Position numbers and translations under genes: made by a program. Below are positions 1 to 5,521 of a DNA stretch of 6,528 nt, in pieces. Origin of the DNA: Pseudomonadota bacterium (GTDB lineage Bacteria; Pseudomonadota; Alphaproteobacteria; Azospirillales; Azospirillaceae). The stretch lies in the NCBI GenBank assembly GCA_023416195.1, contig JAEZID010000431.1, positions 1 through 6,528 of the forward strand, written 5' to 3'. Each line of letters opens with the position of its first letter. The stretch's first letter is position 1. A model generated the notes under the pieces. That model was given only the letters and a program-made list of their open reading frames with translations. It had not been told where the DNA came from and searched no databases.

Positions 1-241
1 GGATGTAGGTCTCGGCGTAGACCGCGCCGGACAGGTGGCTGTGCAGGTCGGCACCCTTGGGCATGCGGGCGAGAAAGGCGCGCAGCTCCGGCGGGCTGTT
101 GCGCACCGCCTCAAGCCGCCGCGCGGCATCGCCGGCCATCTGGGCGGAACCCGGTTCGCCCACCGACGCCAGACCGGCGCAGCCGCCGGTCAGCAACGCC
201 ATCGCCAAAACCGGAACCGTCCCAAAACGTGCGCCCGCCAT
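1..241 (-). CDS. Exported lipoprotein of the adenosine deaminase-like amidohydrolase family (N-terminal part, cut by window edge)
   Basis: Only the first 80 codons lie in the window; the gene runs off the left edge. The start is the ATG read at 241-239, preceded seven bases upstream by GGAGAG (247-252 on the plus strand). Residues 1-20 form a short hydrophobic signal segment ending LLTGG before Cys21. This is an acceptable though not ideal lipobox, so the product is probably a lipid-anchored envelope protein. At residues 60-77 comes MPKGADLHSHLSGAVYAE. That is the typical opening of metal-dependent adenosine deaminases: H67-x-H69 would be the first pair of zinc ligands and the SGA(V)-E segment follows them. 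The family hydrolytically deaminates adenosine or related purines; an exported copy would act on extracellular nucleosides. The remaining metal ligands and the catalytic Glu and Asp lie outside the window, so activity and exact substrate are unproven. It is transcribed away from the TPR-PRMT gene. Confidence 0.8.
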   Translation of the reverse strand, partial: MAGARFGTVPVLAMALLTGGCAGLASVGEPGSAQMAGDAARRLEAVRNSPPELRAFLARMPKGADLHSHLSGAVYAETYI

Positions 242-305
242 CGTCACTCTCCAAAGCCGCTCGGATCTTTAGCGGACGATGCACGGACAATCGATGGACG
301 GCAAT

Positions 306-338
306 ATTGTATCTCCCACCGGTTGCAGAATGCACCGG
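306..338 (-). promoter_or_regulatory. Candidate promoter of the deaminase gene with an overlapping imperfect palindrome
   Basis: Read on the minus strand, TACAAT (plus 306-311) is a good -10 hexamer. Seventeen bases upstream is TGCATT (plus 329-334), a poor -35. An imperfect inverted repeat covers the spacer and -35: CCGGT (319-323) pairs with ACCGG (334-338) and GCA (325-327) with TGC (331-333), with T324 unpaired and a GAA centre. It could be an operator in this divergent region, or chance. The rest of the 190-bp gap (242-431) shows no recognisable alphaproteobacterial promoter for the plus-strand gene. The palindrome CAATATTG (302-309) overlaps the -10. Confidence 0.25.
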
Positions 339-419
339 CACGCCGCGATCCGCTTTAGGTCTGTAGAAGACGGCGCTTTCCCGCTATGGTGCGCGGCGAC
401 CCCGTGCCTATGCCGATCC

Positions 420-423
420 GGAG
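420..423 (+). promoter_or_regulatory. Ribosome binding site that fixes the start of the TPR-PRMT gene
   Basis: GGAG lies eight bases before the ATG at 432. The reading frame stays open upstream to at least 279. The extra 51 residues encoded there have no TPR character and contain a run of Cys and Arg unlike the rest, so the ATG behind this site is the preferred start. Confidence 0.65.
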
Positions 424-431
424 CCGCCGCG

Positions 432-2066
432 ATGACCGACACCCCGCCCAGCCTGAACGACGCCATCCGCCTGTTCCGGGCGGGCGACCTTCCCGGCGCG
501 GAAGCGGCCTGCCGCGCGCTGCTGGCCGACGATCCGCACAACGCCCAGGGGCTGCACCTGCTGGGCCTCATCGCCGCGCACACAGGCTATCCCGACTCGG
601 CGCTGGTGCTGTTCGGCAAGGCCATCGCCGAGGTGGGGACCGACCCGTCCTTCCACAACAGCCGCGGCAGCCTGCTTTTCCAGCTCGGCCGCGCGGCCGA
701 GGCAGAGGAGGCGTTCCGCGCCGGCCTCGCCATCAACGACCGCCTGCCGGAGCTGCACGGCAACCTCGGCAACGCGCTGAAGACGCTGGGCCGGCCGGAG
801 GAGGCGGAGGCCGCCTTCCGCGCCGCGCTGGACATCCGCGCCGACGCGCCGGAGATGCACAACTTCCTGGCCACCACGCTGCGCGAACTCGGCCGGCTGG
901 AGGAGGCGGAGAAGCATTTCCGCAAGGCGCTGGATCTGGCGCCGGACTATCTGGACGCCCGCTACAACCTCGCCGAACTGCTCAGCACGCGCGGCCATCT
1001 GGAGGAGGCGGAGATCGCCTTCCGCAAGGTGCTGCAGGCGGCGTCCCGCTTCATCCCCGCGCAGGTCGGTCTGGCGCATGTGCTGCAAAGCCTCGACCGC
1101 GCCGCCGAGGCGGTGGAGGTCATCGAGAAGGCCCGCGAGATGGCGCCGGACCACCCGCTGGTGCAGTTCACGCGGCGCCTGATCTATTCGAACGCGATCC
1201 CCGGCTGGCACCTGCCGATGATCAATGACGCCGAGCGCAACGTCGCCTATGAGGAGTCGCTGAAGCGCGCGGTGACGCCCGACTCGCTGGTGCTGGAGAT
1301 CGGCACGGGTTCGGGCATCGTCGCCATGATGGCGGCGCGCGCCGGCGCGAAGAAGGTCGTGACCTGCGAGGTCAACCCGATCCTCGCCCGCGTCGCCAAG
1401 GAGACGGTCGCCAACAACGGCTACGCCGACCGCGTGAAGGTCGTGCCGAAGCTGTCCACGCAGCTGAGCGTCGGCGCGGACGGCGATCTGCCGGAAAAGG
1501 CCGACGTCTTCGTCTCCGAACTCATCAACGTCGGCATGCTGGCCCCGCGCATGCTGTCGGTGCTGCAACACGCCCGCACCCATCTGGTGAAGCCCGGCGG
1601 CGCCATCATCCCGCGCGCCTCGACCGTCTACGCCATGCTGGTGGAAACGCCGGAGCTGGCGCGCATCAACCCGGTGCGGACCATCGACGGCTTCGATATG
1701 TCGACCTTCGACGTGTTCCGCTCCCCCGGCTACCAGCAGATCGATCTGGGGGCCGACGCGCACACGCCGCTGTCGGGCCAGTTCACCGCGCTGGATTTCG
1801 ACTTCACCCGCAACATGCCGGAGGAAGGCGAGCGTGAGATCACCGTGGAGGTCACCGCCGAGGGCACCTGCCACGGCGTCGCCTTCTGGTTCGACCTGTT
1901 CATGGACGAGGAGGTCGTCTACCACTCGGCCAGCCGGTCGCGGACGAACCACTGGAAGCAGGCGATGACCTTCCTGGAAAGCCCGATCCGCGTCCGTCCG
2001 GGCGACAAGCTGACCATCGTCGCGCGCTACGACAACAACCAGATCTCCTTCGGCATCGGCGGGTGA
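432..2066 (+). CDS. TPR-repeat protein fused to a PRMT7-like protein arginine methyltransferase domain
   Basis: The product is 544 residues. Residues 5-242 form seven consecutive TPR units on an exact 34-residue period, a protein-binding superhelix. Residues from about 259 to 540 match a PRMT catalytic core. MINDAERN (263-270) fits the N-terminal helix. VLEIGTGSG (287-295) is the SAM-binding motif I, and Glu313 in TCEVN should hold the ribose. VSEL (361-364) carries the first double-E glutamate (E363). RASTVYAMLVE (395-405) opens the beta-barrel, and NHWKQ (506-510) is the THW-loop equivalent. Motif spacing fits PRMT7 by remembered alignment. The family transfers methyl groups from S-adenosylmethionine to protein arginines. 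Odd point: the second double-E position, nine residues after E363, is Pro372, so arginine methylation is uncertain. No signal peptide is seen, so it is probably cytoplasmic. Its stop overlaps the start of the permease gene. Automated annotation may call it a TPR protein or ribosomal L11 methyltransferase. Confidence 0.9.
   Translation: MTDTPPSLNDAIRLFRAGDLPGAEAACRALLADDPHNAQGLHLLGLIAAHTGYPDSALVLFGKAIAEVGTDPSFHNSRGSLLFQLGRAAEAEEAFRAGLAINDRLPELHGNLGNALKTLGRPEEAEAAFRAALDIRADAPEMHNFLATTLRELGRLEEAEKHFRKALDLAPDYLDARYNLAELLSTRGHLEEAEIAFRKVLQAASRFIPAQVGLAHVLQSLDRAAEAVEVIEKAREMAPDHPLVQFTRRLIYSNAIPGWHLPMINDAERNVAYEESLKRAVTPDSLVLEIGTGSGIVAMMAARAGAKKVVTCEVNPILARVAKETVANNGYADRVKVVPKLSTQLSVGADGDLPEKADVFVSELINVGMLAPRMLSVLQHARTHLVKPGGAIIPRASTVYAMLVETPELARINPVRTIDGFDMSTFDVFRSPGYQQIDLGADAHTPLSGQFTALDFDFTRNMPEEGEREITVEVTAEGTCHGVAFWFDLFMDEEVVYHSASRSRTNHWKQAMTFLESPIRVRPGDKLTIVARYDNNQISFGIGG
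797..1013 (+). repeat. DNA-level trace of the TPR array: 13-bp word repeated every 102 bp
   Basis: The identical word GGAGGAGGCGGAG occurs at 797, 899 and 1001. Each copy encodes the E-E-A-E segment of helix B in successive 34-codon TPR units. The exact 102-bp period shows that units four to six are the most similar, consistent with internal duplication, though codon bias in a GC-rich genome also helps conserve the word. Confidence 0.8.
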
Positions 2067-3391
2067 CGGCCTTGGCGTCCGCGTCGCCCGACCGCCGCGC
2101 CCCCGACCGCCGTGCCATCGCGTCGTGGTGCCTCTACGACTGGGCGATGTCGGCCTACAACACGGTCATCACGACCTTCGTCTTCTCCGTCTATTTCGCC
2201 CGCGGGGTGGTCGGCGATCCGGTCGCCGGCACCTCCCGCTGGAGCGCCGCGATGACCGCCGCCGGCCTGTGCATCGCGGTGCTGAGCCCGGTGCTGGGCG
2301 CCATCGCCGACCGGTCCGGCCGGCGCAAGCCCTGGCTGGCCCTGTTCACCGCGATCACGGTGATCTTCACCGCCGCCCTGTGGTGGGCGAAGCCGGACCC
2401 GTCCTTCGCCCTGTTCGCGCTGGTCTGCGTGGTGGTCGGCACGGTGGCCTTCGAACTCGCCAACGTCTTCTACAACGCCACGCTGCCCAGCGTGGCCCCG
2501 CCCAACATGCTGGGGCGCGTGTCCGGCTGGGGCTGGGGAGTCGGCTATTTCGGCGGGCTGGCCTGCCTGCTGGTGGCGCTGTTCGCCTTCGTGAAGGCGA
2601 CCGACCCGCTGTTCGGTCTGGTCGGCACGGCGGAACAGGCGAACGTGCGCGCCACCGCCTGGCTGGTCGCGGTCTGGTACGCGCTGTTCGCCCTGCCCTT
2701 CTTCCTGTGGGTGCCGGACGAGCCGGCCACCGGCCGCCCGCTGGGCACCGCCGTGCGCGAGGGGCTGAGCACGCTGCGCCGGACGCTGGTGGAGGCGCGC
2801 CGGTACAAGCAGGCCATGCGCTTCCTGATCGCCAGCGCCTTCTACCGCGACGGCATCAACACCATCACGGCCTTCGGCGGCATCTACGCGGCCGGCACCT
2901 TCGGCATGACGTTCGAGGAGATCATCGTCTTCGCCATCGCCCTGAACGTGGTCGCCGGCGTCGGCGCCATCGGCTGCGCGTGGCTGGACGACCGGATCGG
3001 GGCCAAGCCGACCATCCTCCTCAGCCTCGCCGGGCTGACCGCCTGCGGCGTGCCGCTGCTGCTGGTGACGGAGAAGGCGTGGTTCTGGGTGCTGGCGCTG
3101 GGCCTCGGCGCCTGCTTCGGGCCGGCGCAGGCGTCGGGGCGGTCGCTGATGGCGCGCCTGTCGCCGCCGCACATGGAGACGGAGATGTTCGGGCTCTACA
3201 GCCTGACCGGCCGGGTGGTCGGATTCTTCGGTCCGCTGGCGCTGGGCCTCGCCACCGAAGCCTTTTCCAGCCAGCGCGCGGGCATGGCCACCGTTGTGGC
3301 TTTTTTCGTGATCGGTTTTGGGCTTATGCTGCTGGTGCGGGAACCGGCCCCCGGGCGCGACGGGCACATGCGACAGTCCGCCGCCGCCTGA
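2063..3391 (+). CDS. UMF1/Atg22-like MFS permease, 12 predicted membrane helices
   Basis: The product is 442 residues. The start is GTG at 2063, whose last two bases begin the TGA stop of the preceding gene (GTGA). No strong Shine-Dalgarno is visible, so translation is probably coupled to the TPR-PRMT gene. The sequence reads as an inner-membrane major facilitator: about 12 hydrophobic helices, at roughly 28-48, 61-82, 91-110, 114-135, 155-177, 197-217, 252-275, 284-305, 316-335, 340-358, 373-395 and 405-425. The loop GAIADRSGRRKP (79-90) is MFS motif A, with a weaker echo DDRIGAKP (309-316) in the second half. LYDWAMSAY (24-32) corresponds to the YDWANSAY signature of the UMF1 family (related to yeast Atg22), with Met replacing the usual Asn. 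Transport substrate is unknown for most bacterial members, and the operon partner does not reveal it. The extreme N-terminus carries the duplicated pentapeptide PDRRA. Confidence 0.9.
   Translation: MTALASASPDRRAPDRRAIASWCLYDWAMSAYNTVITTFVFSVYFARGVVGDPVAGTSRWSAAMTAAGLCIAVLSPVLGAIADRSGRRKPWLALFTAITVIFTAALWWAKPDPSFALFALVCVVVGTVAFELANVFYNATLPSVAPPNMLGRVSGWGWGVGYFGGLACLLVALFAFVKATDPLFGLVGTAEQANVRATAWLVAVWYALFALPFFLWVPDEPATGRPLGTAVREGLSTLRRTLVEARRYKQAMRFLIASAFYRDGINTITAFGGIYAAGTFGMTFEEIIVFAIALNVVAGVGAIGCAWLDDRIGAKPTILLSLAGLTACGVPLLLVTEKAWFWVLALGLGACFGPAQASGRSLMARLSPPHMETEMFGLYSLTGRVVGFFGPLALGLATEAFSSQRAGMATVVAFFVIGFGLMLLVREPAPGRDGHMRQSAAA
2087..2116 (+). repeat. Tandem 15-bp duplication in the permease N-terminus
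   Basis: CCCGACCGCCGCGCC (2087-2101) is followed immediately by the same 15-mer with a single C-to-T change (2102-2116). It is in frame and encodes PDRRA twice (residues 9-18), in the predicted cytoplasmic tail before the first helix. It probably arose by replication slippage and should be functionally neutral. Confidence 0.8.
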
Positions 3392-3470
3392 AGGCTGATT
3401 CGTCCGGCCGAAGCTGCTACCTTCCTTTTTGCTGCGACGCACAACAGTCCCGGCTGGGGGCGGAACGGAT

Positions 3471-3725
3471 ATGCTGCACATCAAGGACATCGAGGCTTTC
3501 GCCCACATCAACGAGGCTTTGGCGAGCGATTCGCGCGCCAAAACCGAAACCGACGACCACCGGCCCGCCGCCCATCCGGCGCTGCTGCTGGCGATGGTCG
3601 CGACCGGCCGCCTCAAGCCCGAGGAGCCGGGCGAGGAGCGGTCCGAAGATGCGGAGGTTCCCACCCACCGCCACGCCAGCCTCGCCGGCATGATGGCCCG
3701 CATGCTCGGCGTGCGGCGGGGTTAA
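3471..3725 (+). CDS. Small unrecognised protein, 84 residues
   Basis: I do not recognise this protein. The chosen start is the ATG at 3471, with a weak GGAAC element a few bases upstream; a TTG at 3429 would add 14 residues of poor quality. It begins MLHIKDIEAFAHINEAL, likely an amphipathic helix. The middle is polar and rich in charged residues (Lys/Glu/Asp, about 28-60), and the C-terminus is a short helix, ASLAGMMARMLGVRRG. There is no signal peptide, membrane span or metal-binding motif. It lies 79 bp after the permease stop and ends three bases before a strong hairpin. That placement, the ATG, and the lack of a better ORF on the other strand support a real gene. It may be the last gene of the plus-strand unit or be transcribed alone; the T-rich stretch at 3420-3431 is not preceded by a convincing hairpin. 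Confidence 0.55.
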   Translation: MLHIKDIEAFAHINEALASDSRAKTETDDHRPAAHPALLLAMVATGRLKPEEPGEERSEDAEVPTHRHASLAGMMARMLGVRRG

Positions 3726-3727
3726 AA

Positions 3728-3768
3728 GAAAAGCCCCTCCCCCGCGCGTGGCGGGAGAGGGGCTTTTC
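3728..3768. terminator. Bidirectional intrinsic terminator between the small ORF and purH
   Basis: The left arm (3728-3745) and right arm (3751-3768) pair over 18 positions with one C/A mismatch, around a five-base loop GCGTG. The stem is very GC-rich in the middle. It is flanked by AAAA on the left and TTTT on the right, so transcripts from either strand end in a U-run after the hairpin. It starts 2 bp after the stop of the small plus-strand ORF and lies about 10 bp past the purH stop on the minus strand, as expected for a shared convergent terminator. Confidence 0.9.
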
Positions 3769-3778
3769 CGTAGCCTTT

Positions 3779-5383
3779 TCAGTGCCGGAAGTGGCGCATG
3801 CCGGTCAGGACCATGGCGAGGCCCTTCTCGTCGGCCGCAGCGATGACCTCGTTGTCGCGGATCGAGCCGCCCGGCTGGATCACGGCGGTCACGCCGGCCT
3901 CGGCGGCGGCCAGCAGACCGTCCGCGAAGGGGAAGAAGGCGTCCGAGGCGACGACCGACCCCTTGGTCAGCGGCTCCGACAGGCCAGCGGCCTTGGCGGC
4001 CTCGCCCGACTTGATGGCGGCGATGCGCGCGCTGTCCACGCGGCTCATCTGACCGGCGCCGACGCCGACCGTCGCACCGTTCTTGGCGTAGACGATGGCG
4101 TTCGACTTCACATGCTTGGCGACGCGGAAGGCGAACAGCAGGTCGGCCAGTTCCTGCTCCGTCGGCGCGCGCTTGGTGACGACCTTCAGGTCGGCCGGGG
4201 TGATGCGGCCGTTGTCGCGGTTCTGCAGCAGGAAGCCGCCCGACAGCTGCTTCACCATCATGCCCGGCTCGGCCGGGTTCGGCACGTCCTTGGTCAGCAG
4301 GACGCGCAGGTTCTTCTTGGTGGCGAGCAGGGCGCGGGCCGCGTCGTCGGCGTCCGGCGCGATCACCACCTCGGCGAACAGCTTGGAGATTTCCTCGGCC
4401 GTGGCGGCGTCCAGCGGGCGGTTGACGGCGATGATGCCGCCGAAGGCGCTGACCGGGTCGCACAGCAGCGCGGCCTTGTACGCGTCCAGGATGTTGTCGC
4501 CTTCCGCGACGCCGCAGGGGTTGGCGTGCTTGATGATGGCGACGGCCGGGCGCTCGAACTCGGCGACCAGCTCGAAGGCGGCGTCGGTATCGTTCAGGTT
4601 GTTGTAGGACAGCTCCTTGCCCTGGAGCTGGATGGCGGTGGCGACGCCCGGACGCTGCTCGCCGGTCACGTAGAAGGCCGCCTGCTGGTGCGGGTTCTCG
4701 CCGTAGCGCAGCGTCTGGCTGAGCTTGCCCGACAGGGTGGTGCGCGGCGGGAAGGTCTCGCCCAGCTGGCCGGCCAGCCAACCGGAGATGGCGGCGTCGT
4801 ACGCGGCCGTACGCGCGTACGCGCGCTGGGCAAGCGTACGGCGCAGCTTCAGGGTCGTGGCGCCGTCGTGGGTCGCCAGCTCGTCCAGAACCGCTTCATA
4901 GTCTTCCGGGTCGGTGACCACGGTGACGAAGTCGTGGTTCTTGGCGGCGGCGCGGATCATCGCCGGGCCGCCGATGTCGATGTTCTCCACGCAATCGTCG
5001 TAGGACGCGCCCTTCGCGACGGTCGCCTCGAACGGGTAGAGGTTCACGACGACGAGGTCGATGGCCGGGATGTCGTGGGCCGCCATGGCGTCCGCGTGGA
5101 TGTCGCGGCGGGCCAGGATGCCGCCGTGCACGCGCGGGTGCAGCGTCTTGACGCGGCCGTCCATGATCTCCGGGAAGCCGGTGTGGTCGGAGACTTCCTT
5201 CACCGGGACGCCGGCCTCGGCCAGACGCTGCGCCGAACCGCCGGTGGAGAGGATTTCCACGCCCTTGGCCGCCAGCGCCTGACCGAGCGCGACGAGGCCC
5301 GTCTTATCGGACACGGAAATCAGCGCGCGGGTGATGCGGACCTGATCGGGGGCGGGCGAATGGGCGGTCTTCGGCGGGCTCAT
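3779..5383 (-). CDS. purH: Bifunctional AICAR formyltransferase / IMP cyclohydrolase
   Basis: This complete 534-residue protein is the usual length for bacterial PurH. It catalyses the last two steps of de novo purine synthesis in the cytoplasm: formyl transfer from 10-formyl-tetrahydrofolate to AICAR, then ring closure of FAICAR to IMP. The N-terminal MGS-like cyclohydrolase domain (about 16-150) shows SVSDKTGL (23-30), STGGSA (46-51), GFPEIMDGRVKTLHPRVHGG (69-88) and NLYPFE (114-119). The transformylase domain follows, with LRYGENPHQ (225-233), the catalytic Lys-His pair in IKHANPCG (K285, H286), SAFGGIIA (312-319), the segment KSNAIVYAKNGATVGVGAGQ (426-445) and SDAFFPFADG (480-489). The C-terminus TGMRHFRH is canonical. 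The ATG at 5383 is preceded by AGGA seven bases upstream. It lies 138 bp downstream of the heparinase-like gene on the same strand and ends at the bidirectional terminator. No purine riboswitch or clear promoter is visible upstream. Confidence 0.99.
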   Translation of the reverse strand: MSPPKTAHSPAPDQVRITRALISVSDKTGLVALGQALAAKGVEILSTGGSAQRLAEAGVPVKEVSDHTGFPEIMDGRVKTLHPRVHGGILARRDIHADAMAAHDIPAIDLVVVNLYPFEATVAKGASYDDCVENIDIGGPAMIRAAAKNHDFVTVVTDPEDYEAVLDELATHDGATTLKLRRTLAQRAYARTAAYDAAISGWLAGQLGETFPPRTTLSGKLSQTLRYGENPHQQAAFYVTGEQRPGVATAIQLQGKELSYNNLNDTDAAFELVAEFERPAVAIIKHANPCGVAEGDNILDAYKAALLCDPVSAFGGIIAVNRPLDAATAEEISKLFAEVVIAPDADDAARALLATKKNLRVLLTKDVPNPAEPGMMVKQLSGGFLLQNRDNGRITPADLKVVTKRAPTEQELADLLFAFRVAKHVKSNAIVYAKNGATVGVGAGQMSRVDSARIAAIKSGEAAKAAGLSEPLTKGSVVASDAFFPFADGLLAAAEAGVTAVIQPGGSIRDNEVIAAADEKGLAMVLTGMRHFRH

Positions 5384-5435
5384 CGGGGCATCCTGGTGTC
5401 AGTGAACCGGTTGCGGCGCAGCGGGAACGACAAAC

Positions 5436-5474
5436 ACGGATAAGCACGGACGATGGCCGTCCGTGCTTATCCGT
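5436..5474. repeat. Perfect 17-bp inverted repeat of intergenic REP-like type
   Basis: Bases 5436-5452 pair perfectly with 5458-5474 around a five-base loop ATGGC. The arm contains two copies of CACGGA separated by four bases, and outside the stem ACACGG (5434-5439) is echoed by CCGTGT (5481-5486). In translation the minus strand gives DTDKHG...SVLIRV, a phrase I know from many spurious ORFs over the widespread 'cacggat' intergenic repeats. It lies between the heparinase-like gene and purH. There is no proper U-tract on either side (the minus strand continues GTTTGTCGTT), so it is at best a weak terminator or an mRNA-stabilising hairpin. Confidence 0.8.
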
Positions 5475-5521
5475 ATCCAACCGTGTCGAAAAAATTCCCG
5501 ACCGTCGCGGATGCGCGCGAT

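Noticed and set aside
279..431. N-terminal extension of 51 codons on the TPR-PRMT gene from an ATG at 279
   Set aside because: The extension lacks TPR character, and a good GGAG lies eight bases before the ATG at 432, so the shorter start is preferred.
408..1952. A 514-codon open frame on the minus strand opposite the TPR-PRMT gene
   Set aside because: It is a shadow of GC-rich third positions: the translation is low-complexity Arg/Gly/Val/His/Gln with no domain, while the plus strand shows clear TPR and PRMT motifs.
3398..3431. Possible terminator after the permease gene (TTCG/CGAA followed by a T-run)
   Set aside because: The stem would be only four pairs and the T-run lies well beyond it, so it does not look like an intrinsic terminator.
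2027..3703. A 558-codon open frame on the minus strand opposite the permease
   Set aside because: It is compositionally biased (Arg, Gly, Gln, His-rich) and has no recognisable motif; the plus frame is a 12-helix permease.
4798..4840. Four CGTACG palindromes within 43 bp
   Set aside because: They fall on purH codons for residues 182-196, including the conserved ARTAAYD segment. GCG-TAC and CGT-ACG codon pairs in a GC-rich gene produce them, so no separate signal is needed.
5380..5392. Mini-ORF ATG-CCC-CGA-TGA overlapping the purH start
   Set aside because: It is only three codons long and uses an ATG created by the AGGATG ribosome-binding region; nothing suggests it is translated.
5406..5414. 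Shared 9-mer ACCGGTTGC in both the purH upstream gap and the deaminase/TPR-PRMT gap (318-326)
   Set aside because: A 9-bp match between two GC-rich intergenic regions is too short to claim a common regulator without further copies.
3782..5443. A 553-codon open frame on the plus strand opposite purH
   Set aside because: It is antisense to an unmistakable complete PurH and has no independent features.
5488..5521. T-run (minus strand) after the heparinase-like gene as an intrinsic terminator
   Set aside because: The only preceding stem is TCGCG/CGCGA of five pairs, ending about ten bases before the T-run; the spacing is wrong.
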